DNA of 64,000 nucleotides from Corynebacterium sp. zg-331 (GTDB lineage Bacteria; Actinomycetota; Actinomycetes; Mycobacteriales; Mycobacteriaceae): NCBI RefSeq assembly GCF_014267345.1, contig NZ_JACMYD010000001.1, positions 372,001 to 436,000 of the forward strand, read 5' to 3'. Shown piece by piece: positions 52,042 to 61,511 of this stretch (position 1 is its first letter; each line of letters starts with the position of its first letter). The notes under the pieces were generated by a model. It saw only the letters and a program-made list of their open reading frames with translations, ran no database searches and was not told where the DNA came from. The position numbers and the translations under genes were made by a program.

Positions 52042-52397
52042 GCCTCCCGGGGTGCCTGTGCGCCGAGTTCACCGGTGGCGAGCTCTTCTGCGACGTCGCT
52101 CAAGGCCATGGAACCGGCAGCCTCAATGAGGACGTCGGCCACGGTGACCCCCAGGGCATGGCATACGGCGGCCAAGAGCTCGGAGGAAACCTCTTTGCGT
52201 CCGCGCTCTAGTTCGGAGATGTAGCCGGGGGAGACCCGCGCGGACTCGGCTAATTCCCGCAGCGTGATGCGCCGTTCGGCGCGAAAAGCGCGCAACGCCT
52301 CGCCGAGGGCCTCACGCAGCAGGGGTTCGGGGTGCGTTCGCCCACGGTGAGGTGCCGCGGGGCGCGTGGTCAAAGTAGCGGTCTGAGTACCCATCAT
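52038..52397 (-). CDS. clgR: ClgR-type helix-turn-helix regulator
   Basis: A 119-residue XRE-family DNA-binding protein. In corynebacteria and mycobacteria ClgR activates clp protease and stress genes. The helix-turn-helix reads ITLRELAESARVSPGYISELERGRKEVSSELL, shown here only to locate it at about residues 44-75 (key pieces LRELAESARVS and YISELERGRKE). The C-terminal tail is short and Ala-rich, which in ClgR serves as a Clp degradation tag. Start at ATG 52397 (MMGTQ) after a GGGAG. It is divergent from pspA. Confidence 0.9.
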   Translation of the reverse strand: MMGTQTATLTTRPAAPHRGRTHPEPLLREALGEALRAFRAERRITLRELAESARVSPGYISELERGRKEVSSELLAAVCHALGVTVADVLIEAAGSMALSDVAEELATGELGAQAPREA

Positions 52398-52520
52398 GCT
52401 TTTCAACTCCCGGGAGACGACGTTTGTTCCCGAGGGCCGGAGGGATGAGGGCTTGGGGGCCAGGGGATAAAACGCGGTACCATGCACTACTGACGACGCA
52501 TCATAGGAGGAATACACACG

Positions 52521-53342
52521 ATGGCAAACCGGTTCAGCAAGGCGTGGAAGTATCTGATGGCACTCTTCGATAGCAAGATCGAGGAAAACGCCGATCCCAA
52601 GGTACAAATTGAACAGGCAATGGCGCAGGCCCAGAAGCAGCACCAGGAGCTTTCTCGCCAGGCCGCGGCGGTGATCGGCAACCAGCGCCAGTTAGAGATG
52701 CAACTTCATCGTCGGCTGGAGGAGATCGAGAAGCTTCAGGCCAATACCAAGCAGGCGCTGCGGCTGGCGGATCAGGCCCGCGGCCAGGGGGATGAGAAAA
52801 AGGCCCTGGAGTATGAAAACGCCGCGGAGGCCTTTGCCGCCCAGTTGGTTACGGCGGAACAGTCGGTGGAGGAGACCAAGCAGCTTCACGATCAGGCGAT
52901 TCAACAGGCGCAGCAGGCCAAGCAGGCGGTGGAGCGTAACTCCGCCCGATTGCAGCAGCAGGTAGCCGAGCGCTCCAAGCTCCTCAGCCAGCTGGAGCAG
53001 GCAAAGATGCAGGAAAAGGTGGCGGAGTCGGTGAAGTCGATGAACTCCCTGACCGCAGGTTCTTCCCCGAACCTGGATCAGGTGCGCGACAAGATCGAAC
53101 GCCGTTATGCGCACGCCCTGGGCCAGGCGGAGCTGGCGGAAAATTCCGTGGAGGCGCGCATGGAGGAGGTGCAGCAGGCCGGGATTCAGATGGCCGGGCA
53201 CTCCCGCTTGGAGCAGATCCGCCGCGAGATGCACGGTGCTCCCTCCTCGGGTGGGCAGATCGAATCTGGTGCCGGTGCGGCGTCGACCCCAGGGGATGAC
53301 GCCGTGGCGCGCAAGATGAGGGAGCTGCGCGGCGAATCCTAA
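52521..53342 (+). CDS. pspA: PspA/IM30 family envelope-stress protein
   Basis: A peripheral membrane protein that oligomerises to stabilise the cytoplasmic membrane. The 273 residues are almost entirely coiled coil rich in Gln, Glu, Lys and Ala, after an N-terminal amphipathic segment ([19 protein letters not shown]). The C-terminal 40 residues are Gly/Ser-rich. ATG 52521 follows AGGAGG. A TACCAT box near 52479 and the divergent clgR suggest ClgR control, as in mycobacteria, but no pspM/pspN partners follow. It overlaps the bioN stop. Confidence 0.93.
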   Translation: MANRFSKAWKYLMALFDSKIEENADPKVQIEQAMAQAQKQHQELSRQAAAVIGNQRQLEMQLHRRLEEIEKLQANTKQALRLADQARGQGDEKKALEYENAAEAFAAQLVTAEQSVEETKQLHDQAIQQAQQAKQAVERNSARLQQQVAERSKLLSQLEQAKMQEKVAESVKSMNSLTAGSSPNLDQVRDKIERRYAHALGQAELAENSVEARMEEVQQAGIQMAGHSRLEQIRREMHGAPSSGGQIESGAGAASTPGDDAVARKMRELRGES

Positions 53343-53989
53343 CCAGGGGTATCGGGGTGCGAGGTGTCGTCCCCGGTACCGCGAGCCCAGAGCGCCTCAG
53401 CGATGCCCTGGGCTCGGTTGAGCGATCGGATGAGCACGGGGGTCAGAAAGGCTCGAGGGCTCCATGCGGCGCCGCGTGCCTTTCGTGCTTCGATGACCTC
53501 GCCTACCGTGCTCAGCTGCACCGGAATCATGCGTAGTGTGAGGGAGAGCGCCAGGGAAAAGCGCTCGGCGGGAAACCCCCAGTGGGTCAGGGGGGAGAGG
53601 CCGCGCTCCAGTGTCTCCAAGAGATCCGCGATGGTGGTGGTCAGGGTGAGCAGGGCGGCGGTCATGAGGGAGGCACTCAGGGTGATGACGAGGATCGCGG
53701 CGTGTTCGGCCCCGCGTTGCCACCACTGGAAGGCCCCCAGTGCGAGGAGCACGGGCATCGGCGGCCACCACTGCGACCACGCCACGGACAGGGGGATGCG
53801 GGCCAGGGCATAAAGGCCCGCGCAGAGCAGGGCGTAGAAACCCGCGGCGAGTATGGAACGGACGGCCACTATCCCAAGGAGCACGTAGCCCAGCACGCCG
53901 AGGATCTTCAGGCCCACGGCCGCTCGATGGATCGGTGAGCGGCCCGGGGCGTAGGTGCCCAGTGGCACCGCGACGGAGCGCGTCTTCAT
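53339..53989 (-). CDS. bioN: ECF transporter T component for biotin, BioN
   Basis: Transmembrane coupling subunit of the BioYMN biotin importer. The 216-residue protein has about five helices and the EcfT cytoplasmic signatures [15 protein letters not shown] and [12 protein letters not shown] 53989 overlaps the bioM stop (ATGA). It is the last gene of the bioY-bioM-bioN operon. Confidence 0.9.
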   Translation of the reverse strand: MKTRSVAVPLGTYAPGRSPIHRAAVGLKILGVLGYVLLGIVAVRSILAAGFYALLCAGLYALARIPLSVAWSQWWPPMPVLLALGAFQWWQRGAEHAAILVITLSASLMTAALLTLTTTIADLLETLERGLSPLTHWGFPAERFSLALSLTLRMIPVQLSTVGEVIEARKARGAAWSPRAFLTPVLIRSLNRAQGIAEALWARGTGDDTSHPDTPG

Positions 53990-54678
53990 TGCTCCGCCTC
54001 GATGCGAGCCAGGTAGGCCTCGATGACTGAACCCGGGGCGCCGTCGTCGACGATGCGGCCGTGATCGATGCACAGCACGCGGTCGAAATCCGCCACCAGG
54101 TCGAGATCGTGGGTGACCACGATGAGCTGCTGCGGCAGGGCGGTGAAGTAGCGCTGGATGCGACGGCGATTGCGCAGGTCGAGCAGGGTGGTGGGTTCGT
54201 CGGCCACGATCAGGCTCGGCTCGGCGATGAGAACCGATGTCAGGGCGAGGAGCTGTTTTTGCCCGCCGGAGAGTACGTGCGGGGAGGAGTCCGCGTGGTT
54301 GCCCAGCCCCGCGGCGATTAAGGCTTCTTCGGCGCGCTGGTGGCGCTGTTCCTTGCTGAGGGCCTTGTTTTTGCGTAGAGAAAAGGCCACGTCGTCGCGC
54401 ACGTTCGGCATGATGATTTGGTTGTCGGCGTCGGAGAAAATAAAGCCCACCTTGGTGCGCACCCGTGCGCCGTTTTTCCGCACGCTGAGCCCATCGACGA
54501 GTACCTCGCCGCTGCTCGGGAGGACCAGCCCGTTGATCATGCGGGCGAAGGTGGATTTGCCGGAGCCGTTAGCCCCGATGATCCCGATGCGGCGTTCGCT
54601 GAGCGTGGTGGTGACGGTATCGAGGATGGGGCCGGTGCCGTGGTCCAGGGTGACGTCGCGGAACTTAATCTCGGGCAT
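53986..54678 (-). CDS. bioM: ECF transporter ATPase for biotin, BioM
   Basis: Energy-coupling ATPase of the biotin importer. It has 230 residues with Walker A GANGSGKST (35-43), signature LSGGQKQLLAL, and Walker B LIVADEPTTLLD. The start overlaps the end of bioY by 14 nt. Confidence 0.95.
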   Translation of the reverse strand: MPEIKFRDVTLDHGTGPILDTVTTTLSERRIGIIGANGSGKSTFARMINGLVLPSSGEVLVDGLSVRKNGARVRTKVGFIFSDADNQIIMPNVRDDVAFSLRKNKALSKEQRHQRAEEALIAAGLGNHADSSPHVLSGGQKQLLALTSVLIAEPSLIVADEPTTLLDLRNRRRIQRYFTALPQQLIVVTHDLDLVADFDRVLCIDHGRIVDDGAPGSVIEAYLARIEAEQ

Positions 54679-55228
54679 GGGCGGGGCGGAGCACGTGCGG
54701 CAGAGCGGTGTGGAGCGTGGTCGCGGCGGCTACGACCACGATGAGTTTTAGGGCGTCGATGAGTGCGAAGGAACCCTGGGCGGCCACGGCGGCGCCCAGG
54801 GGCATGTGGGCGCGCAGGATAAGGCCGATGGTGCCGCAGAGGTATTGGGAAAGCAGCGCGACGAGGGCGGCGATGCTGAAGGTGACGTAGCGGTGACCAC
54901 GCAGTCGGTAGGCGAGGGTACCGGCGAGGACGGTGGAAACGGCATAGCCGATGAGGTAACCCACGGTGGGACCGGCGAGTGCTGCGGTAACGCTGCGGCC
55001 CCCGGCGAGGACGGGGAGCACGAGTCCGAGGATGAAGAAAATAGCGACGGTGAGTAGGCCTCGGCGTGCGCCCAGGACGAGGCCGGTGAGGATGAAGGCG
55101 GTGTTTTGGAGAACTATGGGCACTCCCGCGCTGCCTACGGGGATGGAGACAAAGGCCAGCACGATGATCAGTGCGGCGAAGACGGCGGCCAGCGCGAGGT
55201 CGGTCAGCGAGCGGAGGGAACCAGTCAT
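54665..55228 (-). CDS. bioY: biotin transporter substrate-binding protein BioY
   Basis: Membrane S component that binds biotin. It has about 187 residues with six helices. IVLQNTAFILTGLVLGARRG and GGRSVTAALAGPTVGYLIGY are the family signature. ATG 55228 has a weak AAGG site upstream; ATG 55252 is an alternative lying within the predicted operator. With bioM and bioN it forms a complete importer, consistent with biotin auxotrophy, common in the genus (inference). Confidence 0.93.
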   Translation of the reverse strand: MTGSLRSLTDLALAAVFAALIIVLAFVSIPVGSAGVPIVLQNTAFILTGLVLGARRGLLTVAIFFILGLVLPVLAGGRSVTAALAGPTVGYLIGYAVSTVLAGTLAYRLRGHRYVTFSIAALVALLSQYLCGTIGLILRAHMPLGAAVAAQGSFALIDALKLIVVVAAATTLHTALPHVLRPAHARD

Positions 55229-55245
55229 GCTTAGAGAACTTACCT

Positions 55246-55258
55246 TGAACATCGTTTA
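55246..55258. promoter_or_regulatory. possible BioQ operator upstream of bioY
   Basis: TGAAC-ATC-GTTTA resembles the 13-bp corynebacterial BioQ site TGAAC-N3-GTTAC, with the second half imperfect. It lies 18 nt before the favoured bioY start. Confidence 0.4.
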
Positions 55259-55280
55259 GGTGGGAACTGGCGTGCCGCGC

Positions 55281-55310
55281 TTGATGTTCGAACATGTGTG
55301 CGTGTATATT
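55281..55310 (+). promoter_or_regulatory. recA promoter with LexA (SOS) box
   Basis: TTGATG (55281-55286) and TATATT (55305-55310) are 18 nt apart. Between them TCGAACATGTGTGCGT (55288-55303) matches the actinobacterial SOS box TCGAACANNTGTTCGA at all but two defined positions. Its placement would block polymerase when LexA is bound. Confidence 0.7.
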
Positions 55311-55426
55311 CGAAGCTGTCGCGCCCGCCCTCTAGGGTGGGAATGGACCCACGAGGGAACCGGTGTGGTTTCACGGCGGTCTAAACTGTTAGAGCTTACG
55401 CATCGTTATCGCAAGGATTGAGGATC

Positions 55427-56551
55427 ATGGCTGCGAAGAAGAAAACTGCCAACGCAAAGAGTGCTGGCGAGGATCGTCAGAGGGCTCTCGACGCCGCCCT
55501 GGCGATGATCGAAAAAGATTTCGGTAAAGGTGCGGTCATGCGCCTGGGGGAGGATAAGCGGCCCCCGGTGCGAGCTATTTCCTCCGGCAATACCGCCATC
55601 GATGTGGCCCTTGGCGTGGGAGGGTTTCCCCGGGGTCGTATCGTGGAGATTTACGGCCCGGAATCCTCGGGTAAGACCACCGTCGCGCTCCACGCCATCG
55701 CCTCCGCGCAAAAGGAGGGCGGCATCGCCGCGTTTATCGATGCCGAACACGCGCTCGATCCCGAATACGCACGCAAACTGGGAGTGGACACGGATGCCCT
55801 GCTGGTATCCCAGCCAGATACCGGAGAGCAGGCCTTAGAAATCGCGGACATGCTGGTGCGTTCCGGTGCGATTGACATCATCGTTGTGGACTCCGTGGCG
55901 GCGCTGACGCCCAAGGCGGAGATCGAGGGGGAGATGGGTGATAGCCACGTGGGTCTCCAGGCCCGGCTGATGAGTCAGGCGTTGCGCAAGATGACGGGTG
56001 CGCTGTATAACTCCGGTACCACCGCCATCTTTATCAACCAGCTCCGCGAGAAGATCGGCGTGATGTTTGGCTCCCCGGAGACCACCACGGGCGGCAAGGC
56101 CTTGAAGTTCTACGCCTCCGTGCGTTGCGACGTGCGCCGCATCCAGACGCTTAAGGATGGGCAGGATGCCATTGGCAACCGCACCAAGATCAAGGTGGTA
56201 AAGAACAAGGTATCGCCGCCCTTTAAGGTTGCGGAGTTTGACATCATCTATGGCGAGGGTATTTCGCGCGAGTCCTCGCTCATCGATATGGGCGTGGAAA
56301 ACGGCGTGATCAAGAAGTCCGGTTCCTGGTTTACCTACGAGGGCGAGCAGCTGGGCCAGGGCAAGGAAAAGGTGCGGCTCCATCTTAAGGACAACACGGA
56401 CCTGGCCGATGAGATCGAGCGCAAGATCCTGGCCAAGCTGGGCATGGGTGATCAGGCGGAACCACAGCAGCCGGAAGGTGGGACCGAGGGGGAACTCAGC
56501 GATGAACCCGTCGATGTGGTGCCCAACGTGGACTTTGACGACGAGGATTAA
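55427..56551 (+). CDS. recA: recombinase RecA
   Basis: Catalyses homologous strand exchange and stimulates LexA self-cleavage. It has 374 residues from ATG 55427, preceded by AAGGATTGAGG. Walker A GPESSGKT (77-84), [12 protein letters not shown], the L1/L2 DNA-binding regions around [10 protein letters not shown] and [15 protein letters not shown], and an acidic C-terminus ending DFDDED are all present. No intein interrupts it. recX follows 5 nt downstream. Confidence 0.98.
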   Translation: MAAKKKTANAKSAGEDRQRALDAALAMIEKDFGKGAVMRLGEDKRPPVRAISSGNTAIDVALGVGGFPRGRIVEIYGPESSGKTTVALHAIASAQKEGGIAAFIDAEHALDPEYARKLGVDTDALLVSQPDTGEQALEIADMLVRSGAIDIIVVDSVAALTPKAEIEGEMGDSHVGLQARLMSQALRKMTGALYNSGTTAIFINQLREKIGVMFGSPETTTGGKALKFYASVRCDVRRIQTLKDGQDAIGNRTKIKVVKNKVSPPFKVAEFDIIYGEGISRESSLIDMGVENGVIKKSGSWFTYEGEQLGQGKEKVRLHLKDNTDLADEIERKILAKLGMGDQAEPQQPEGGTEGELSDEPVDVVPNVDFDDED

Positions 56552-56556
56552 TCGCC

Positions 56557-57174
56557 ATGGCTCGCCAACCGGAGGGGCTTAGGCGGGAGGAGAAACTGGA
56601 GCGATTGCGCACCGCTCTGGCGAATTACCGGCCCCGGGGCCTCATTGATGAGCGGGAGGAAAAGGACAAGGCTGCGGTGCGCGAGAGCGCGTTGGGCTTA
56701 TTGGACTATCGGGCCCGATCCCGTCGAGAGCTGCAGCGCCGTCTGCTAGACAAGGACTACGATCCCGCTCTGGTCACCGAGGTTCTCAACGATCTGCAGG
56801 AGGTCGGCCTGGTCGATGACGCTGCCTTTGCCCAAGAATGGGTGCGGCAGCGCTCGCGCGGTCGTGGTAAGTCCAGCCGGGCGCTGGCGCAGGAGCTCAA
56901 GGACAAGGGGGTGGCGGACCGGGAATGCCAGGAGGCCCTGGGGCAGATCAGCCGGGAGGAAGAGCGGGAGACGGCGCGAGGTCTGGCGAGGAAAAAGGCG
57001 AGCGGTATCAAAGAGGTTCCGCGGGATTACCGTGGTCAAGCCAAGGACCTACGCCGGGTCGTGGGCGTCCTGGCCCGGCGGGGTTTTTCCGAGGGGATGT
57101 CGTTGGCCCTGGCGCGCGAGGCGGTAGAGGAGCGTTACCGGGAACTTGGCGGTCCGATGGGGTTTGGGATCTAA
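56557..57174 (+). CDS. recX: regulatory protein RecX
   Basis: Binds RecA filaments and limits their activity. The 205-residue protein has an extended charged N-terminus and three-helix RecX repeats (LGLLDYRARSRRELQRRLLDK quoted in part: LLDYRARSRRELQ; LVDDAAFAQEWVRQR; RRGFSEGMSLALAREA). It is cotranscribed with recA. miaB follows after 27 nt, without the glutamate transporter genes found there in C. glutamicum. Confidence 0.93.
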   Translation: MARQPEGLRREEKLERLRTALANYRPRGLIDEREEKDKAAVRESALGLLDYRARSRRELQRRLLDKDYDPALVTEVLNDLQEVGLVDDAAFAQEWVRQRSRGRGKSSRALAQELKDKGVADRECQEALGQISREEERETARGLARKKASGIKEVPRDYRGQAKDLRRVVGVLARRGFSEGMSLALAREAVEERYRELGGPMGFGI

Positions 57175-57201
57175 CCGGGGCTGCCCGTTAGAATGTGGCC
57201 C

Positions 57202-58695
57202 GTGATGCAGCAAGACACCCATCCCCGCACCTACGAGGTCAAGACCTTCGGGTGCCAGATGAACGTGCATGATTCCGAGCGCCTGGCGGGCCTTTTGGAA
57301 GAGGCCGGGTACGTTCCGGCGGATACCGACGCCCAGGCGGATCTGGTGGTGTACAACACCTGTGCGGTGCGGGAGAATGCGGATAATCGCCTGTATGGCT
57401 CCCTGGGTCAACTCAAGAAGGTCAAGGATCAACACCCCGGGATGCAGATTGCCGTGGGTGGGTGCCTCGCGCAGAAGGATCGTTCCACCGTGGTGGATAA
57501 GGCCCCCTGGGTGGATGTGGTGTTTGGCACGCACAACATCGGTTCCCTACCCGCGCTCCTGGATCGAGCTCAGCACAACGAGCGCGCCGAAGTGGAGATC
57601 GTGGAGGCGCTCGAGGAGTTTCCCTCGGTGCTGCCAGCCAAGCGGGAATCCGCCTATTCCGGGTGGGTATCCATCTCCGTGGGCTGCAATAATACCTGTA
57701 CTTTTTGCATCGTCCCCTCGCTGCGAGGCAAGGAGGCAGATCGCCGCCCTGGGGATATCCTTGCGGAGGTACAGGCCCTGGTGGACCAGGGGGTTACCGA
57801 GGTGACGCTGCTGGGACAAAACGTCAATGCCTACGGTGTGCATTTTGCTGATCCCGAGTTGGAGCGCGATCGCTCGGCTTTTTCCAAGCTGCTGCGTGCC
57901 TGCGGCACCATCGAGGGCCTGGAACGGGTGCGCTTCACCAGCCCGCACCCGGCCGAGTTCACCTCGGACGTGATCGATGCGATGGCCCAGACCCCCAACG
58001 TGTGCCCCCAGCTGCACATGCCCCTGCAATCCGGCTCCGACGCGGTGCTCAAGGCCATGCGGCGTTCCTATCGCACTAAGAAATTCCTGGGCATCCTCGA
58101 GGAGGTGCGTGCCAAGATCCCGCACGCGGCCATCACCACGGATATCATCGTCGGTTTCCCCGGGGAGACGGAGGAGGACTTTCAGGCAACCTTGGACGTA
58201 GTGGAAAAAGCCCGCTTTACCTCCGCCTTTACCTTCCAGTATTCGCCCCGCCCCGGCACCCCGGCCGCGGAGATGGATCACCAAGTGCCCAAGGAAGTGG
58301 TGCAGGAGCGTTACGAGCGCCTCATCGCCCTGCAGGAGAGGATCAGCGCCGAGGATAACGCCGCCCTGGTGGGCACGCGGGTGGAGCTCATTGTCCAAGA
58401 CCAGGCGGGTCGCAAGAATCACCGCACCCGGCGCATGTCCGGGCGCGCCCGCGATGGGCGTTTGGTGCACTTCGATCCTTCGGGGGCAGCGCAGCCCATT
58501 CGGCCCGGCGACGTGGTGGAGGTGACAGTGACGGATTCCACCCCCTTCTTCCTCATCGCCGATTCCGGTGTCGAGCAGCACCGCCGCACCCGAGCCGGTG
58601 ACATGGCCGAGCTGGGACGCACCCCTACTACCCCTCCCGTGGGCGTGGGGCTGGGCATGCCACGTGTCCGCCCGCGTTCCTCATCATCTCACTAG
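57202..58695 (+). CDS. miaB: tRNA-2-methylthio-N6-dimethylallyladenosine synthase
   Basis: Radical-SAM methylthiotransferase that adds the 2-methylthio group to i6A37 of tRNAs, acting after MiaA. It has 497 residues. The N-terminal cluster cysteines lie in FGCQMN (C18), NTCAVRE and GGCLAQ. The radical-SAM motif CNNTCTFC has C162, C166 and C169. A TRAM domain precedes a basic tail. TAGAAT (57189-57194) indicates a leaderless GTG at 57202; ATG 57193 lies inside that box. miaA is found 3 kb downstream. Confidence 0.96.
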   Translation: MMQQDTHPRTYEVKTFGCQMNVHDSERLAGLLEEAGYVPADTDAQADLVVYNTCAVRENADNRLYGSLGQLKKVKDQHPGMQIAVGGCLAQKDRSTVVDKAPWVDVVFGTHNIGSLPALLDRAQHNERAEVEIVEALEEFPSVLPAKRESAYSGWVSISVGCNNTCTFCIVPSLRGKEADRRPGDILAEVQALVDQGVTEVTLLGQNVNAYGVHFADPELERDRSAFSKLLRACGTIEGLERVRFTSPHPAEFTSDVIDAMAQTPNVCPQLHMPLQSGSDAVLKAMRRSYRTKKFLGILEEVRAKIPHAAITTDIIVGFPGETEEDFQATLDVVEKARFTSAFTFQYSPRPGTPAAEMDHQVPKEVVQERYERLIALQERISAEDNAALVGTRVELIVQDQAGRKNHRTRRMSGRARDGRLVHFDPSGAAQPIRPGDVVEVTVTDSTPFFLIADSGVEQHRRTRAGDMAELGRTPTTPPVGVGLGMPRVRPRSSSSH

Positions 58696-58715
58696 TATTT
58701 AGGCAGGAGCCACTC

Positions 58716-59387
58716 ATGGCGGAAACACGCAGGGAAGAACATTCGGCAGCGCACCTGGCCGAGCTTGAGCGCGAGGCAGCCTCGCGGCTGTGGTTGGGTA
58801 CCCCGGGCTATGCGCTGCTGGGTGCCTTTGTCTTCTACGTGGCCTCGCTTTTCTTGCCCCAGGTCACGGGGGTAGCGGGGTATCAGGTGGTGTTTGCGAC
58901 CGACACCGCCGCGCAGGCCGGGGTCAAGATCACCGAATATATCTTTGCGATTTGCGCTTTCCTGGGGCTCGGGGTATGCACGGCGCTCGCCTTGGTGCTG
59001 CGCCGTACCGTGTGGGCGCTGGTGGCCTGGATGCTGTGTACTGTGGCGGCTGTGGAAGCGCTCTTGGCCCTGTGGTTGCGTCAGACGCGCTCCGGCAGCG
59101 AGGAGGCCACGAGCGCCGGGGTCGGGATGTACCTCGCGATTGGCGCGGTGCTGGTGGCCGTGGTGGTGTACTCCCGGATAGCATTGCGTCGCTCCCCGGA
59201 ACAGGAGCGCATCGCGCAGGCACGCGCCGAGGTTGAAGATCTTGACGAGGTAAGCTATGCCCAGCGCACAGCCCTGGTTAAGCAGCAGCAACGCGGCGAG
59301 CAGCATAACCCCTTGCTGGTGGATGATCGCCGCGCCCGGGCCGCCCACCGCGCCGAACACACCCGTTCTCCGCGGGGCGAGGAATAA
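58716..59387 (+). CDS. conserved membrane protein downstream of miaB
   Basis: A 223-residue protein with four membrane helices (about residues 31-50, 70-92, 96-118 and 132-150) followed by a charged, probably coiled-coil C-terminus (ERIAQARAEVEDLDEVSYAQRT). Its position after miaB matches the mycobacterial Rv2732c family, from memory. Function is unknown. It converges on the DUF349 gene across a long hairpin. Confidence 0.75.
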   Translation: MAETRREEHSAAHLAELEREAASRLWLGTPGYALLGAFVFYVASLFLPQVTGVAGYQVVFATDTAAQAGVKITEYIFAICAFLGLGVCTALALVLRRTVWALVAWMLCTVAAVEALLALWLRQTRSGSEEATSAGVGMYLAIGAVLVAVVVYSRIALRRSPEQERIAQARAEVEDLDEVSYAQRTALVKQQQRGEQHNPLLVDDRRARAAHRAEHTRSPRGEE

Positions 59388-59395
59388 TCCGAGTA

Positions 59396-59445
59396 GCGGC
59401 CCCGCCGGGTTCCTGCGTGCGCTCCTAGGAACCCGGCGGGGCCGC
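59396..59445. terminator. bidirectional terminator hairpin
   Basis: A perfect 18-bp stem (GCGGCCCCGCCGGGTTCC at 59396-59413 with its complement at 59428-59445) with a 14-nt loop lies between convergent genes. It lacks a strong T-tract on either side. Confidence 0.75.
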
Positions 59446-59458
59446 ATGGGGGCGTGAC

Positions 59459-60778
59459 CTAACGGTTCTCCACGGCCTGAGCGGCGGCATCTGCCCACTC
59501 CGCCCACTGGGCCGCTTGAGCGCGCAGCTGCTCGGCCCGCTTCGCCTCGCCCTTTGCCTCGGCCTGGGCGGCCTGGGCTGCGAATTCCTCCACCTTGGCT
59601 TGGAACTGCGCCGCCCGTGCCTGGGCGGCGGGATCGGTGCGACGCCAGGCACTTTCCGCGGTTTCCTTCACGTGGCGTTCCAGGGCGGCGATCTTATCCT
59701 CGTACTCGCGCACCTTGCCGCGGGGAACGTAGCCGATCTGCTCCCATTTTTCCTGTAACTCCGCCAGCTTGTCGCGGGCGGCCTCCAGGTTTTCCTCGGG
59801 CTGGATGAGGGGACGGTACTCCGCAAGTAGGGCGTCCTTCGCTGCGGCGTTGTCGGCATATTCGCGGTCGCGGGCGTTGTTGGCGGCGGTGCGGGCGTCG
59901 AAGAAATGATCCTGGGCGCTGCGGAACCTCTCCCACAGGGCATCATCAGTCTCGCGGGGGGCGCGCCCGATGGTCTTCCATTCCTTCATCAGATCCCGGA
60001 AAGCGCGGGCCGTGTCACCCCAGTCGGTGGAGTCCCGGAGGGCCTCGGCCTGCTCCACGAGTTCCTCCTTGGCGCGCTTGGCCTGGGCGCGGGCGCGGTC
60101 GAGGTCTGCGAAGTGGGAGCCGCGGCGGCGGTTGAAGGAGTCGCGGGCGCGCGAGTAGCGCTTCCAGAGTTTGTCATCGGTTTTGCGATCCACTCCGTGG
60201 ATGGTTTTCCATTCCTCGAGGATCGCGTGAATCCGGTCGCCTGCGGCTTTCCACTCGGTGGAATGCGCGGCGATTTCCTCGGCCTCGGCGGCTAATTTTT
60301 CCTTAGCGGCGATGGCCTCGGCGCGGCGTCGCTGTCGCTCCTGGGTCACCTGCGCCTGCGCGGTATCGGAGTCCGTGATGATTCCGGCTAAGCGGGTATC
60401 CAGGGCATCAAGGTTGCCGATCACGGCGGCGGTGTCTAGCTGGGCGCGTACCTCCTTGGCCTGGGAACGGATGGCCTCGGCGTCTTCGGGGTGGAGCCGC
60501 AGGCGCGATTCCAGCAGGGATACCTCGGTGGAGAGGTCATCGTAGCGGGCGCCGAAGTGGGCGAGGCCCTCCTCGGGGGTGCCCGCCTTGTACTGGCCGA
60601 TGCGTCGCTCCCCATCGCCGGTGCGCACCCAGGCGGTGCCGTCGGCCTCCACGCGCCCCCATTGTGCGGGATTATTGGGCGCGGGACGGGCTGCGGGTGC
60701 CTGCGACACGGCCGCGGGGCCGGGGGTGGGCTTCTTCTTTGCCAATTGCGCCGGGGTGGGGGCGGGCTGCTGGGTCAT
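59459..60778 (-). CDS. DUF349 domain-containing protein
   Basis: A 439-residue cytosolic, highly charged helical protein. After a Pro/Ala-rich N-terminus and a small beta region (VEADGTAWVRTGDGERRIGQ) come several DUF349 repeats, recognisable from lines such as EEWKTIHGVDRKTDDKLWKRY and KEWKTIGRAPRETDDALWERF (each trimmed here to WKTI-DD-LW). The final 60 residues are an Ala/Gln/Glu coiled coil. Function is unestablished; the family is sometimes linked to stress or competence. Start at ATG 60778. Confidence 0.85.
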   Translation of the reverse strand: MTQQPAPTPAQLAKKKPTPGPAAVSQAPAARPAPNNPAQWGRVEADGTAWVRTGDGERRIGQYKAGTPEEGLAHFGARYDDLSTEVSLLESRLRLHPEDAEAIRSQAKEVRAQLDTAAVIGNLDALDTRLAGIITDSDTAQAQVTQERQRRRAEAIAAKEKLAAEAEEIAAHSTEWKAAGDRIHAILEEWKTIHGVDRKTDDKLWKRYSRARDSFNRRRGSHFADLDRARAQAKRAKEELVEQAEALRDSTDWGDTARAFRDLMKEWKTIGRAPRETDDALWERFRSAQDHFFDARTAANNARDREYADNAAAKDALLAEYRPLIQPEENLEAARDKLAELQEKWEQIGYVPRGKVREYEDKIAALERHVKETAESAWRRTDPAAQARAAQFQAKVEEFAAQAAQAEAKGEAKRAEQLRAQAAQWAEWADAAAQAVENR

Positions 60779-60906
60779 AATCGGAAAGCACGTCCTTACG
60801 GGTTGAGTTCTCACGCCGCGCTACGCGCGACCGTCGCACATCGCATCTACCAAATGTACAGGGCTGCTCCTTACACGTCATGGTGTACCCACTAACCTTA
60901 TTCCCC

Positions 60907-61509
60907 GTGACTGCTCAGCTCTTGGTAATACCCGGAAGCCCCGCCCTCGTGCGGGCCTTGGCCCCCCGCGACGAGGCGGCCCAGCGCCTGCGAGCGCTGG
61001 CGCGGCGCAGCGCGAAAAAATATGCGGATATGCCGGTTCACCTGGTAGGAAGCCGCGATGAACGCTGGTTTACCGCCCATGCGGGCAGCTTTCGCGCGTG
61101 GGGGGCACCGCAGGAGCGAGTGGGGGAGGGACATTATCTCCCGGAGTTGGTCATGCGCCATGTCTTAGGCCCGGATGTACGGGTGACGCAGGTGCGCGAC
61201 CGTCTGGGATCACCGGACGAGGGGGTGCTCACTGTGGTGGCCCTAGACGGCTCGGCGGGCCTAACCCCGCGCGCTCCGCTCGCGCTCCGGGATGGTGCTG
61301 CCGAGGTCGATCAGTGGTGCCGCGATCTGTTGGCGGGGCGTGGGGAAAAAGCGGTGGGTGACGATCTGCCCGGCTGGTTGCGCCGCGGGGGGGTGATCGA
61401 ACCAGATCTATGGTGCGAGATGGCCGCCCTGCGGCCCACCCGCGCGCGTCTGGTGGACGCGGATGCCACCGCCGGGGTGGGCCGCTACGTGGCGCAATGG
61501 GAGTGGTGA
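60907..61509 (+). CDS. hypothetical protein upstream of miaA (Rv2728c-like)
   Basis: About 200 residues, with [15 protein letters not shown] at the start and [13 protein letters not shown] in the middle; no membrane segment or signal. Its position directly before miaA corresponds to the alanine-rich Rv2728c family of actinomycetes, which some databases relate to class III extradiol dioxygenases. I see no convincing metal site. TAACCT (60893-60898) supports a leaderless GTG at 60907; the longer start is ATG 60880. It overlaps miaA slightly. Confidence 0.65.
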   Translation: MTAQLLVIPGSPALVRALAPRDEAAQRLRALARRSAKKYADMPVHLVGSRDERWFTAHAGSFRAWGAPQERVGEGHYLPELVMRHVLGPDVRVTQVRDRLGSPDEGVLTVVALDGSAGLTPRAPLALRDGAAEVDQWCRDLLAGRGEKAVGDDLPGWLRRGGVIEPDLWCEMAALRPTRARLVDADATAGVGRYVAQWEW

Positions 61510-61511
61510 GC

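Noticed and set aside
60872-60887. Inverted repeat TACAC-N6-GTGTA upstream of the 60907 gene
   Set aside because: Only 5-bp arms; such repeats arise often by chance and nothing ties it to a regulator.
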